The notes under the pieces are model-generated. The model saw nothing but the letters and a program-made list of their open reading frames with translations. It did not search any database and had not been told where the DNA came from. The position numbers were made by a program, and so were the translations under genes. Shown in pieces: positions 1-8,245 of a stretch of DNA of 64,000 nt. Numbering within the stretch: the first letter of the stretch is position 1; each line of letters starts with the position of its first letter. Source of the stretch: an uncultured Victivallaceae bacterium. GTDB taxonomy: Bacteria > Verrucomicrobiota > Lentisphaeria > Victivallales > Victivallaceae. Where the stretch lies: positions 124,001-188,000 of the forward strand of contig CALXOD010000037.1 in NCBI GenBank assembly GCA_944389925.1, in the 5' to 3' direction.

Positions 1-1346
1 TCAAAGGACAAATCCAGCATCAGCGCAGTAATGGACGCCACAAAAAAGCCGGTACACATGGCTACCCGGAATCCCAGAAACGCTGCCATGAGAACAGCCA
101 CCAGCGCCAGTGGCACGGCATCGATCACCAGGGCGGGCGGCAATGTACGGCTTTCGCTGGAGAGCATCTTAAATATTTCAATGCCGATATAGTTGCAGAT
201 CAGTGCGATGATGACGACCGAACCGACGATGCTGATGCGTCGGTTGCTGCCGACTACTTCCGGATGGATGTGGTACAGATAAAAGCCAGCCAGCACTACC
301 AGGGTCAGGCTCCAGAACATATTGCGCATCGGCCGATGCCAGTCGCCGCGTTCATCTGCGCGGGCGGTACAGCTGCGTTCATAGAGAGTCAGACGTTCCA
401 GGGCCGCGTCATCGACCAGCTCTCCTTTGCGGATGATCGGGTGATGTTTAGGGATCTCCGCAGTAACCGGTTCCACTTTTGCGGCGGCGGCCAGCCGGGC
501 GTTTTCCGTGCGGCGGGGATCGAATGTCAAATTCCCGGAGACACCGAGCAACACCCGGAATGCCGTACTGTAACTTTCCTGAAGTCTTTTGCGTTCCTGA
601 TCTGGCGGGAAAAATTTCAGGACGGCATCCGCCAACTGGTTGGCTCCATCCCATTCACTGGGTTGTTCGGCGACGGTACGAGCCAGACGTTCGCGCTGTT
701 GAGGGTCGACGACGCGGATTTTCTGTCCGATCTGAAGAGCGGCTTTGTCGGTGGCACCGAGGAAACCGCCTACGAGCAGGGCATTCAATTCATTCTCAAA
801 ATATCGGTAGGCGGCCGGATTGTGGATACATTGATAAAGCACCTTCAACGCCGCCGGATCCAGCCCCGCGGCAAGATTGGCTGCCGGCTGTCCATCCTCC
901 GGGGTCCGGATGTCCGGCGCATTGGGATTCATGCGGAAGGTGACTGCTTCGAAAAATTCTTTAAATATCCGCTGTATCCGGGCGTTTTCCACTTCGGAAA
1001 TATGATAAAACCGCGGTTCATTCTGAGCGGCTTCCTGCCGAGCCTGTTCCGTGGCGTTCCGGTCTTCGTATGTGAAGTCGAATTCTGCATTGATGGTCTG
1101 CGGCGCCCGCTGCCCCAACACCAATTTTTCCATCGTCTGCTGGTTGGAACTGGACAAGGTCAGCAGCAGCGAACAGACCCCCCAGATCAAAATCAGCATG
1201 AACGTTCCGAGTACTACCGAACGGTCAGCGGAATTGGTAGAATCCGACTCTTCGTGATGTCGCCGGCGTCCGCCGATCAGGCCGCGCCGTTCCATCAGCC
1301 GGCGTGCCTGGCGATGTTTCAGAAAATCGATGATTCCGTCAAACAT
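1..1346 (-). CDS. 7TM-HD (HDED) family membrane phosphohydrolase, N-terminal part, cut by the window edge
   Basis: The reading frame stays open from the ATG at 1346 to the left edge (about 448 residues), so the C-terminal cytoplasmic HD catalytic domain lies outside the window. The visible part has a basic N-terminus, one hydrophobic segment near residues 47-62 (FMLILIWGVCSLLL), a long extracytoplasmic region ending around KHHPIIRKGELV, and then several membrane segments beginning near MFWSLTLVVLAGFYLYHI. This order matches the 7TMR-HDED/7TM-HD family (YqfF/PgpH), whose members hydrolyse cyclic di-AMP in Firmicutes; the substrate here is inferred. The ATG overlaps the end of phoH by 8 bases, so the two are translationally coupled, in the phoH-HD order seen in many bacteria. 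A long ORF on the opposite strand is only its shadow. Confidence 0.85.
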   Translation of the reverse strand, partial: MFDGIIDFLKHRQARRLMERRGLIGGRRRHHEESDSTNSADRSVVLGTFMLILIWGVCSLLLTLSSSNQQTMEKLVLGQRAPQTINAEFDFTYEDRNATEQARQEAAQNEPRFYHISEVENARIQRIFKEFFEAVTFRMNPNAPDIRTPEDGQPAANLAAGLDPAALKVLYQCIHNPAAYRYFENELNALLVGGFLGATDKAALQIGQKIRVVDPQQRERLARTVAEQPSEWDGANQLADAVLKFFPPDQERKRLQESYSTAFRVLLGVSGNLTFDPRRTENARLAAAAKVEPVTAEIPKHHPIIRKGELVDDAALERLTLYERSCTARADERGDWHRPMRNMFWSLTLVVLAGFYLYHIHPEVVGSNRRISIVGSVVIIALICNYIGIEIFKMLSSESRTLPPALVIDAVPLALVAVLMAAFLGFRVAMCTGFFVASITALMLDLSF

Positions 1347-2295
1347 GGTCTTCTCGTGAATAAGCGTTGATGATTTTTTCGAGCAGTGCGTGTCTCACCA
1401 CATCTCCGGTGTCAAATCGGCAAAAGGCGATACCGTCGATCTCGCCCAGAGTACGTTCTGCCTGCAGCAGGCCTGATTTCTCATGACGGGAAAGGTCTGT
1501 CTGAGTCGGGTCGCCCGTTACGACGCACTTGGAGTGAAAGCCCATCCGGGTCAGAAACATAAGCATCTGTTCCGGCGTGGTGTTCTGGGCTTCGTCCAGA
1601 ATGATGAATGCCCCGCTGAGGGTGCGACCGCGCATGAAGGCCAGCGGAGCGACTTCGATGGCGCCCCGTTCAATCAGGGCGGTGGCTTCCTCAAGAGAGA
1701 GCATGTCGTACAGCGCGTCATAAAGCGGGCGCAGATACGGCATGATCTTTTCCTCCAGATTGCCCGGCAGATAACCGAGATTTTCTCCGGATTCCCGGGC
1801 CGGACGAGTCAGGATGATACGGCTGCATTCTCCTTTCAAAAAGGAGGATACGGCCAGTGCCATGGCCAGATACGTTTTGCCCGTCCCGGCCGGGCCGATG
1901 CCGAAAACAACATCGTTTTCCCGAATGGCCCGGACGTATTCCAGCTGTCTCCGTGATCGTGGCAGTACTTCCCGTTTCTTCGGACTGACGGTAATTCGTT
2001 CGTTCCACAGTTCCCGGAGGTCATGGATTTGCTCTTCTCGGCAGGAGCGGAGCAGAAGTTCAAAATCCCGCTGATCCAGTTCCCGGCCGCGAATTCCATA
2101 AAAGTGTGTCAATTCTTCGAAAAAGCGGATGGCGCGTGCCACGTCTCCGGTTTCTCCGGAAACCTGGATGGAACCGTCCCGCGCCGTGATATTCACACGG
2201 AATGTGTTTTGAACCAGCCGGAGATTGCGGATTTCATTACCGGCGCAGGCCGCATGAAGGTTCATGCCGTTATCAAAATAGAACCGGTCTTCCAT
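1339..2295 (-). CDS. phoH: PhoH-like ATPase
   Basis: Cytoplasmic P-loop ATPase of the PhoH/YbeZ family, usually linked to RNA metabolism and ribosome maturation together with YbeY. From the start used here (MEDRFYF) it has 318 residues. Walker A GPAGTGKT is at about 134-141, followed by the family stretch LTRPARESGENLGYLPG; Walker B ILDEAQN is at about 232-238 and TGDPTQTD follows. A longer frame reaches 2382, but those 29 codons run through the stem-loop and T-tract that terminate the upstream lysM gene, so the ATG at 2295 is more likely. The gene overlaps the following 7TM-HD gene. Confidence 0.92.
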   Translation of the reverse strand: MEDRFYFDNGMNLHAACAGNEIRNLRLVQNTFRVNITARDGSIQVSGETGDVARAIRFFEELTHFYGIRGRELDQRDFELLLRSCREEQIHDLRELWNERITVSPKKREVLPRSRRQLEYVRAIRENDVVFGIGPAGTGKTYLAMALAVSSFLKGECSRIILTRPARESGENLGYLPGNLEEKIMPYLRPLYDALYDMLSLEEATALIERGAIEVAPLAFMRGRTLSGAFIILDEAQNTTPEQMLMFLTRMGFHSKCVVTGDPTQTDLSRHEKSGLLQAERTLGEIDGIAFCRFDTGDVVRHALLEKIINAYSREDHV

Positions 2296-2333
2296 GATTT
2301 CCTGTCTGCTTGTTCCGTCTTTCAAGCCAAAAG

Positions 2334-2374
2334 AAAAAAACCGGGAGAAGCGCTCGGCTTTCCCCGGATTTTTT
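2334..2374 (-). terminator. Rho-independent terminator after the LysM lipoprotein gene
   Basis: An imperfect stem (CCGGG...AAGC pairing with GCTT...CCCGG, 2341-2367) is flanked by a run of seven A on the left and six T on the right. On the minus strand it ends in a T-tract just after the lysM stop at 2389. It may also work in the other direction. Confidence 0.7.
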
Positions 2375-2388
2375 GAAAACAACGTTGT

Positions 2389-2976
2389 TCAGAGCGCGGG
2401 AATGCGCAACTTCATACCGGGGCGCAGCCGATTCGGATTGCCTTTGAGCACATCGGCGTTGGCTTTCAGAATCCGATGATATTTACGCCCATCCTTGTAG
2501 AACTTTTTGGCGATCAGCGACAAGCTGTCGCCTTGCTGAACCGTGTAAACTTCTTCCGCTGGCGCAGCATCTGACGCAGTGTCCGCAGCGGCATCCGGGG
2601 CAACCGTTGTGGCTGCGTCTTCTGCTGTACCCGAGGTTTCGGTTACAACGACGGTTTCCGTTTCGGAAACTACGGTGAGATCATCCGCAGCCGGGACCGG
2701 TACATCCGCTGCTTCATTGGCGGACACCGGCTCGTCCACATCCGGTTCCGTCTCAATCGGAGCAATTTCCGGAGTGTCTACAAAGTCTTTTGACATATTG
2801 TTGCGGATGGCGGGCGGCGCCACCGGCGGCGGATTCCAGGACGGATAACTGTGTTTGATGGCGGATTGCCAGGCCTGTTCCTTGGTACCGAGCTGGGTCT
2901 GCGCCAGTTCAGGGCTGCATCCGACCAGAGCGACGGTCAAGAGAGAACATCCGAATATGCCCAGAATTGTTTTCAT
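2389..2976 (-). CDS. LysM-domain lipoprotein
   Basis: A 195-residue secreted lipoprotein. The N-terminus MKTILGIFGC then SLLTVALVGC carries a lipobox with Cys20 as the acylated residue. Residues 21-140 form a low-complexity linker rich in Pro, Ala, Val, Asp, Glu and Thr. Residues 144-195 form one LysM domain (YTVQQGDSLSLIAKKFY...LRPGMKLRIP), a peptidoglycan/GlcNAc-polymer binder. No catalytic domain is present, so it probably anchors or organises the envelope rather than cutting the wall. AAAGGAG lies upstream of the ATG. It has its own promoter and terminator, so it is monocistronic. Confidence 0.88.
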   Translation of the reverse strand: MKTILGIFGCSLLTVALVGCSPELAQTQLGTKEQAWQSAIKHSYPSWNPPPVAPPAIRNNMSKDFVDTPEIAPIETEPDVDEPVSANEAADVPVPAADDLTVVSETETVVVTETSGTAEDAATTVAPDAAADTASDAAPAEEVYTVQQGDSLSLIAKKFYKDGRKYHRILKANADVLKGNPNRLRPGMKLRIPAL

Positions 2977-3081
2977 CAGCCATTCTCCTTTAAAAGATAA
3001 AGAAATTCATACGTTTGGGGGTTGCCTGCGTTTCCCATACCGTTCTCAGCAAAAGAAACGATTCCGGAGACGCCTTGCTAC

Positions 3082-3110
3082 AATATAATGTTCATCTGTC
3101 TATATTTCAA
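3082..3110 (-). promoter_or_regulatory. Sigma-70-type promoter of the LysM lipoprotein gene
   Basis: Read on the minus strand: TTGAAA (3110-3105), 17-base spacer, TATATT (3087-3082). The predicted transcript starts about 100 bases before the lysM ATG at 2976. An inverted repeat (3114-3143) lies directly upstream of the -35. Confidence 0.65.
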
Positions 3111-3113
3111 CCT

Positions 3114-3143
3114 CGCAGTGGAAATAATTCCCATTCCACTGCG
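3114..3143. repeat. Perfect 10-bp inverted repeat upstream of the lysM promoter
   Basis: CGCAGTGGAA (3114-3123) and TTCCACTGCG (3134-3143) are separated by 10 bases. It sits 4 bases upstream of the -35 box and about 85 bases beyond the fabF terminator. There is no T-tract, so it may be a protein-binding site or a stem-loop in read-through RNA. Confidence 0.5.
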
Positions 3144-3228
3144 GGGATATGCACAAAAACTACCTTTTTGTCCCGCCGTGAGGGGGACAAGAAGTACCGG
3201 CGTTTTCAAACCGGAGACAGATGGAAAA

Positions 3229-3263
3229 CGGCTCCGTCCCATCTCCGAACGGAGCCGATTTTT
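3229..3263 (-). terminator. Terminator after fabF
   Basis: A perfect 9-bp stem, CGGCTCCGT (3229-3237) with ACGGAGCCG (3249-3257). A-rich sequence on its left gives a short T-run on the minus strand, directly after the fabF stop. T's on the right could also stop plus-strand transcripts. Confidence 0.75.
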
Positions 3264-4519
3264 CAGTCCTGGAAACGACGGAAAAGCGTAACCGCGTTGT
3301 GTCCGCCGAAACCGAGGTTGATGTTGAGTGCGACGTCCACCTTCTTTTCCCGTGCGGTATTTGGCGTGATATCAAGATCACAGGCCGGGTCCGGCGTCAC
3401 ATAATTGATCGTCGGCGGAACGACATTGTCCCGGATGGCGAACATGCAGGCAGTCGACTCCAGTGCACCGGCCGCCCCCAGGCTGTGCCCGGTCGTACCT
3501 TTGGTGCTGCTGACGGAGACCTTCTTCGCATGGGGACCGAAGGCGGCCTTGATTGCCATGGTTTCATATTTGTCGTTCAGCTGCGTGCTGGTGCCGTGGG
3601 CATTGATGTAGTCCACGTCTTCGGGAGCGATGCCGGCATGTCGAAGTGCCATGGTAATGGCTCTGGCGGCTCCGTCTCCTTCCGGATGGGGCGAGGTGAT
3701 ATGGTACGCATCCCCGGTGGCGCCGTAACCGATCAGTTCGGCAATGATATTGGCACCGCGGCGTTTGGCGTGTTCCAGTTCTTCCAGTACCAAGACTCCC
3801 GCACCTTCGCTCATGACGAAGCCATCGCGATCCAGATCGAACGGGCGGCTGGCATGCAGCGGGTCGTCATTGCGCTGACTCATCGCTTTCATGGAGCAGA
3901 ATCCGGCGAATCCGAGCGGGATAATCGTGGATTCCGCACCGCCGGCCAACATGATGTCGGCATCATCGCGCATGATCATCCAGTAGGCTTCTCCAATGGA
4001 GTGACAACTGGTGGCGCAGGCGGTGACGATCCCGAGGTTGGGGCCTTTAGCACCGGTGCGCATAGATATGTTACCCGAAGCAAGGTCGCCAATCATCATT
4101 GGAATCAGCAGTGGAGATACTTTCGAGGGACCGCGTTCGGCCAGGATGCGATCCTGTTCGCTCATGGTCTGCAAGCCGCCGATGCCGCTGGATACCAATA
4201 CTCCGACCCGGGTCGGATCAATGGGGCCGTCATTGAAATTGGCGGGCAATCCGGCATTTTGAAGGGCCTCATCTGTGGCGGCGATGGCGAACTGGCAGAA
4301 GGGGTCCAGCCGTTTTGCCTCTTTGGGGTTCATGTATCGGGTGATGTCAAAATCTTTGACCTCACCGGCGATCTGAGTTCGGAACTCCCCTGCGTTGAAG
4401 TGGGTCACCTTGCCGATGCCGCAACGACCGTTGAGCAACGCACTCCAGAAATCAACGGAATTATTGCCGACGCAGGAGATGATGCCGGTACCGGTCACAA
4501 CCACTCGTCTGGATTTCAT
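3263..4519 (-). CDS. fabF: 3-oxoacyl-[acyl-carrier-protein] synthase II
   Basis: Condensing enzyme (KAS II) that extends acyl-ACP with malonyl-ACP in cytoplasmic type II fatty acid synthesis. The 418-residue length is normal for the family (about 410). The Cys-His-His triad is visible: Cys168 in VTACATSCHS, His308 in NAHGTSTQLND and His345 in GTTGHSLGAAGA. GAGVLVLEELEHA is also conserved. GGAGAAT lies just before the ATG. It lies downstream of acpP, the usual partner gene, with a terminator-like hairpin between them that could make acpP more abundant than fabF. Confidence 0.97.
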   Translation of the reverse strand: MKSRRVVVTGTGIISCVGNNSVDFWSALLNGRCGIGKVTHFNAGEFRTQIAGEVKDFDITRYMNPKEAKRLDPFCQFAIAATDEALQNAGLPANFNDGPIDPTRVGVLVSSGIGGLQTMSEQDRILAERGPSKVSPLLIPMMIGDLASGNISMRTGAKGPNLGIVTACATSCHSIGEAYWMIMRDDADIMLAGGAESTIIPLGFAGFCSMKAMSQRNDDPLHASRPFDLDRDGFVMSEGAGVLVLEELEHAKRRGANIIAELIGYGATGDAYHITSPHPEGDGAARAITMALRHAGIAPEDVDYINAHGTSTQLNDKYETMAIKAAFGPHAKKVSVSSTKGTTGHSLGAAGALESTACMFAIRDNVVPPTINYVTPDPACDLDITPNTAREKKVDVALNINLGFGGHNAVTLFRRFQD

Positions 4520-4548
4520 GCAATATTCTCCTTCCTGTCTCCCGCTTT

Positions 4549-4586
4549 AAAAAAAAATGGGCCACACCGTATACGAAGTGACCCAT
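4549..4586 (-). terminator. Terminator or attenuator between acpP and fabF
   Basis: On the minus strand, ATGGGTCAC and GTGGCCCAT (one mismatch in nine) form a stem followed by nine T's. It lies in the short gap between the acpP stop (4631) and the fabF start (4519). It would end most acpP transcripts, while read-through feeds fabF. Confidence 0.75.
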
Positions 4587-4630
4587 CAGGAGTGTCTCTC
4601 TATGAAATGTGACACCAGAGCAAGGCGTTC

Positions 4631-4987
<357 letters not shown>

Positions 4988-5058
4988 TCAAATTCTGAAA
5001 TATTCGTTCTTTTTTCCGGAAAATGATGAAAAAAAATGAAAATTTCGTAATTTTGTGC

Positions 5059-5088
5059 TTGCTTTTCTCAGGAAATGGTATTTATTAT
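5059..5088 (+). promoter_or_regulatory. Promoter of tRNA-Phe
   Basis: TTGCTT (5059-5064), 18-base spacer, TATTAT (5083-5088), about 38 bases before the mature tRNA 5' end. The tRNA-Ser gene at 25218 has a very similar TTGCTT box. Confidence 0.6.
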
Positions 5089-5126
5089 GTTTCCGTTGCC
5101 TCTCCGATGCGGACAGGTGACAGCGT

Positions 5127-5202
5127 GGTGGGATAGCTCAGTCGGTAGAGCAAAGGACTGAAAATCCTTGTGTCCCCGGTTCGATTCCGGGTCCCGCCAC
5201 CA
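5127..5202 (+). tRNA. tRNA-Phe (anticodon GAA)
   Basis: A 76-base cloverleaf: acceptor GGTGGGA pairs with TCCCGCC, D-arm GCTC/GAGC, anticodon stem AAGGA/TCCTT with loop CTGAAAA (GAA), T-arm CCCGG-TTCGATT-CCGGG. The 3' CCA is encoded, at 5200-5202. Confidence 0.97.
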
Positions 5203-5215
5203 TTTTTGTATCTAT

Positions 5216-5250
5216 GCCAGTCCCGGTAAGAGGGGGCTGGCTTTTTGTTT
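5216..5250 (+). terminator. Terminator after tRNA-Phe
   Basis: GCCAG-TCCC pairs with GGG-G-CTGGC (5216-5241) and is followed by TTTTTGTTT. It lies 13 bases after the tRNA. Confidence 0.75.
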
Positions 5251-5587
5251 GGCCTGGCAATAGTCTGTGGCAGTACAGATAGATTTTTACAGGTGATTGT
5301 TCAGCCACTTCCGTTTGTATCTTGCACGGAGCCCCACCAATCAAAATTACTTTTTTTAGGCGGGCTGTCGGATTTCTTGTGGAGGTGCATTGCATTGCTC
5401 ATTTGTCCCCCAGAAGGGGAGGTGGTGGTAGGGGTGCCCTGTTGCTTTTGTTGCGGCCCCCGTTCTCTTTCCCGTTGCAGCAGCGAGTGCGGTTCAGCAG
5501 CGAAATGGTGCTCTTGCTTCGTAAAAAATCGGCTGTGGTTGTCTGAATGTAATGTAATGTAACAAATAGAGGAATCACTCCAGTATC
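5251..5587. other. 337-bp region without a recognised gene
   Basis: I see no supported coding frame and no RNA family I recognise; SRP and tmRNA hallmarks are absent. It contains the pentamer AATGT three times in tandem (5546-5560). It separates the tRNA-Phe transcription unit from the convergent small membrane protein genes. Confidence 0.5.
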
Positions 5588-5887
5588 TTAGGGGAATTCC
5601 TCCGGAAAATATTTTTTCAGTAAATCTGAAATATCAAATTTCTCATACGAATATCTTATTTCATTTTTCATCCGTTCAAGGTCATTTAGCAGAGTTGTGT
5701 CTTGCTTTTCAAGTCTTGATATTGTCGCTTGCAGTAAAAGAATATTTTGCTTTTCTGCATTGATACTATATAAGACGCTTCTTTCTGTCGCAGCAGGGTG
5801 TACGTTTAAGCATATGATTGCTGCCGTCAGCAGATTGGATGTTATGAGAATCAGAATATAAGCTCCCCAGAAAGGTTTCTTTCTCAT
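5588..5887 (-). CDS. Small membrane-anchored coiled-coil protein, paralogue 1
   Basis: Unknown function. From MRKKPFW it has 99 residues: a positive N-terminus, one membrane segment (about residues 8-28, AYILILITSNLLTAAIICL), a short extracytoplasmic stretch, then a helical region (LLLQATISRLEKQ...LLNDLERMKNEIRYS) and the tail LLKKYFPEEFP. It is clearly homologous to the next gene upstream (5957-6253): the NLLTxA membrane motif, LLLQxxISRL, the LLNxL helix and the KYPEEF-like tail align without large gaps. No good Shine-Dalgarno is visible before this ATG; a start 13 codons earlier (5926) is possible. It is AT-richer than its surroundings. Confidence 0.65.
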   Translation of the reverse strand: MRKKPFWGAYILILITSNLLTAAIICLNVHPAATERSVLYSINAEKQNILLLQATISRLEKQDTTLLNDLERMKNEIRYSYEKFDISDLLKKYFPEEFP

Positions 5888-5956
5888 TTTATAAAAATAA
5901 TTTAAAAAAGAGAATTTCCCGAGCATAGTTTTTTCTTTCTATATCATGAATAAAAA

Positions 5957-6253
5957 TTAAAATTCCTCTGGATACTTCTTTCGTATTAAATCTAGCAAAT
6001 TGGACCCTTCTCGAGAATACACGAATTCATTTCTTATTTGTCTTAAATTGTTCAGTAAATAGGGATCGTGAGCTCTCAATCTGGATATTAGAAATTGCAA
6101 GAGGAGTCGGTTCCGTTCGCCGGAGCTGATATTGCACATGAAGATCTGTCCAATGCTGGAAAAACGGTGGCTTTGTATCGCGACAGCTCCGGTTAACAGG
6201 TTCGTGGCAATTAAAGTCAATATAAGTATGCTGTAAAAAAATATTTTTTTCAT
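5957..6253 (-). CDS. Small membrane-anchored coiled-coil protein, paralogue 2
   Basis: Unknown function, 98 residues. The start MKKIFFYS is supported by GTGGAGGC just upstream and by alignment with its downstream paralogue; an upstream in-frame ATG (6307) is less likely. One membrane segment (about 5-26), then a helical region with LLLQFLISRL and LLNNLRQIRNEFVYS, and the tail DLIRKKYPEEF. The pair looks like an old tandem duplication transcribed from the promoter at 6320-6347. I know no family for it. One-helix topology with a periplasmic helix would fit an envelope or stress-linked role, but that is speculation. Confidence 0.7.
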   Translation of the reverse strand: MKKIFFYSILILTLIATNLLTGAVAIQSHRFSSIGQIFMCNISSGERNRLLLQFLISRLRAHDPYLLNNLRQIRNEFVYSREGSNLLDLIRKKYPEEF

Positions 6254-6319
6254 ACGCCTCCACTCCACTTTAAACTGATGTAACTTTTTATGGAGTGATG
6301 GGAGCAAAGTTTCTGAATT

Positions 6320-6347
6320 ATTATAGCCCGCCGCCTGGGGAGTGCAA
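6320..6347 (-). promoter_or_regulatory. Promoter of the small membrane protein pair
   Basis: On the minus strand: TTGCAC (6347-6342), 16-base spacer, perfect TATAAT (6325-6320). The transcript would start about 60 bases before the ATG at 6253. Confidence 0.7.
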
Positions 6348-6502
6348 GTAACGAATGAAACTTCACTCCATGTTCGAGGTTGCCGAAAAAGTAAATGGCA
6401 AATTCTGAACTCCGTAACTTAATCGCCTTAAGAATTGGAGTGTTATTCTGTTGTGCCGTCATCAGAAATGATTCATTCCGTTACTTTTAAAATTTATTTC
6501 TC

Positions 6503-6521
6503 CCCGCCCCGTTCAGGCGGG
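6503..6521 (-). terminator. Possible weak terminator after rtcR
   Basis: CCCGCC (6503-6508) pairs with GGCGGG (6516-6521) directly next to the rtcR stop codon. The following sequence is AT-rich but has no clean T-tract. Confidence 0.35.
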
Positions 6522-8099
6522 TCAGGAGTTTTGACACATTTGAAAGGTTAAACCGAACTTTTCCAGATATTTTCCCAGTCGGTCGGAGTCATTGACCGTG
6601 TGACGTCGTCTTCTTGAGACGGCAAAGAGTTTTTTGCCCGCTTCGGCACGGCTGGGACTGGTTCGACAGACTTCCACAACCCGGGCAAGTTGGCAGAGAT
6701 CAAATTCGTCAAACCGGGATTGATAATCATTGCCAAGAAGTTTTCTTAATATTTCATCGTTTGTTGCACTTTGGGGCGTTTTTCTCTGGCGTATAATCTC
6801 ATTTTTTACAACTGTTTCGTCAATTCGTCCGCCACTGGATAGCGTTGCCATACGCGTGATCATGGCGTTCAAATCCCGGAAGTTGCCCCGCCATGCCGTC
6901 GCCGGATCAAGGGCAAAACGCATGAATTCTGCTTTCGCCTCTTTGTTGAAGGTGATGTGTTTGCCACTTTTTTCCGCAAAACATTTCAATTCATATTCCA
7001 GGTTGGGTTCAATATCCTCCCGGCGTTCGGCAAGTCCCGGCAGTTGAAAGTGCCAGAGATTGATCCGGGCAAGCAGATCAGAACGGAAATGTCCGTCATT
7101 TACGGCACTTTCCAAATCGCGATTGGTGCCGCAGATAAGTTCAAAGCTGCTTTCGCTTTCCGTATCGGCCCCAAGAGGGAAAAAATTTTTTTCTTCGACG
7201 GCATGCAGCAACATGGCTTGTTCATCCAGACCAAGCTCTCCGATTTCATCTAGGAACAAGATGCCGCCGTCGGCCTTTTTGAGTAAGCCCGGACGGTCAG
7301 CTGTCGCCCCGGTAAATGCCCCTTTTTTATGTCCGAAAAGGACACTCATGGCCTGATCTCCCCGGAGGGTGGCGCAGTTGATGCTGACAAATTCCCCCTT
7401 GATTTGATGATTGAGTTTTTTGAGCTCATAAATCCTTTTTGCAAGCCGGGATTTGCCTGCGCCGGTCGGCCCGGAGAGGAGAATCGGTTCCGCCGAACGG
7501 ATCGCCACCCGTTCGATGGTTTCAATCAGTTCGTTGAATTGTTGATTTTTAGTGGCGATGCCGGATTTCAGAAAATCAAGGTCGCTTTCCCGCTCCATGG
7601 CAAAACGCTTGGCAAGCATGTCATAACGCGAGAGATCAAGGTCAATGATGTTGTACCCCCCCTCCGGGCCTGTTCCGGGGTGAGTTTGAATAAGTTTTCC
7701 CGGTAAATGGTGCGATTCGTTCAGTAGAAACAGGCAGATTTGTGCTACGTGCGAACCGGTGGTTATATGGATATAGTAATTGTCTTCTTCGCTGGAGAAA
7801 TCATGATTGCGACTGTATTCGTAAAGCTTGCCGTAAACTTCTTCAAAGTCCCACGGGTCGTCCATGGCGATCACCTCCGGGATAACTTCGGTACCGGGAG
7901 AACACTGCTGAATATCTTCAACGACTCGCTTTTTTAAATCCTCAAATCTGGGTTGGTAGATCAGATGATAGCGGTCAAAATGCAAATCATGCTGCATGGC
8001 GAGAGCCACTGAGGGGCGCCAGGCATTCCAGCGGGAGAGACCACGCGTTCTGCCGTTGTTGTCCAGGGTTGAACCCAAAAGCGAAATCAGGATGTTCAT
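6522..8099 (-). CDS. rtcR: RtcR, sigma-54-dependent activator of RNA repair genes
   Basis: 525 residues. The N-terminal part (about 1-185, MNILISLLGST...) is the CARF-like sensory domain of RtcR, which in E. coli responds to RNA ends. The central AAA+ domain has Walker A GPTGAGKS (210-217), the sigma-54 contact loop GAFTGA (260-265) and Walker B ILFLDEIG (280-287). The C-terminal region carries a helix-turn-helix-like segment (ARVVEVCRTSPSRAEAGKKL). GAFTGA means it opens sigma-54 holoenzyme promoters. It is divergent from rtcB, whose upstream region holds a matching sigma-54 promoter, so the control circuit is clear from sequence. Confidence 0.95.
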   Translation of the reverse strand: MNILISLLGSTLDNNGRTRGLSRWNAWRPSVALAMQHDLHFDRYHLIYQPRFEDLKKRVVEDIQQCSPGTEVIPEVIAMDDPWDFEEVYGKLYEYSRNHDFSSEEDNYYIHITTGSHVAQICLFLLNESHHLPGKLIQTHPGTGPEGGYNIIDLDLSRYDMLAKRFAMERESDLDFLKSGIATKNQQFNELIETIERVAIRSAEPILLSGPTGAGKSRLAKRIYELKKLNHQIKGEFVSINCATLRGDQAMSVLFGHKKGAFTGATADRPGLLKKADGGILFLDEIGELGLDEQAMLLHAVEEKNFFPLGADTESESSFELICGTNRDLESAVNDGHFRSDLLARINLWHFQLPGLAERREDIEPNLEYELKCFAEKSGKHITFNKEAKAEFMRFALDPATAWRGNFRDLNAMITRMATLSSGGRIDETVVKNEIIRQRKTPQSATNDEILRKLLGNDYQSRFDEFDLCQLARVVEVCRTSPSRAEAGKKLFAVSRRRRHTVNDSDRLGKYLEKFGLTFQMCQNS

Positions 8100-8100
8100 A

Positions 8101-8226
8101 ATATAAAATTTTATATATCAATATAGTATTATATATTTTTTTACTAATAGTCCAAGAGGAAGGAATATGCAAGCCCTACATGTATGAAGTTTTTTTTGAG
8201 CTTCAAAAAAACAGTTTTTCGAAAAA
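8101..8226. promoter_or_regulatory. AT-rich palindromes between rtcR and rtcB, candidate RtcR sites
   Basis: Three symmetric elements lie in this intergenic stretch: a perfect palindrome ATATAAAATTTTATAT (8101-8116) touching the rtcR start, an inverted repeat TTTTTTTGA/TCAAAAAAA with a 3-base spacer (8191-8211), and the palindrome TTTTTCGAAAAA (8215-8226). The last two sit 20-56 bases upstream of the sigma-54 promoter. Activator binding is inferred. Confidence 0.4.
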
Positions 8227-8245
8227 TTCTTTGTTTTTTGTGAAT

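Noticed and set aside
264-1370. 368-codon plus-strand frame at the left edge
   Set aside because: It is the shadow of the 7TM-HD gene on the other strand, which has membrane segments, family motifs and coupling to phoH.
3221-4612. 463-codon plus-strand frame
   Set aside because: Antisense to fabF, which has the full catalytic triad; this frame starts in the fabF terminator.
5138-5395. 85-codon minus-strand frame ending in a peptide like GPGIEPGTQGFSVLCSTD
   Set aside because: This is the well-known false translation of the antisense strand of a tRNA-Phe gene.
5546-5560. Three tandem AATGT copies
   Set aside because: Too short to be a meaningful repeat array; there is no spacer pattern as in CRISPR.
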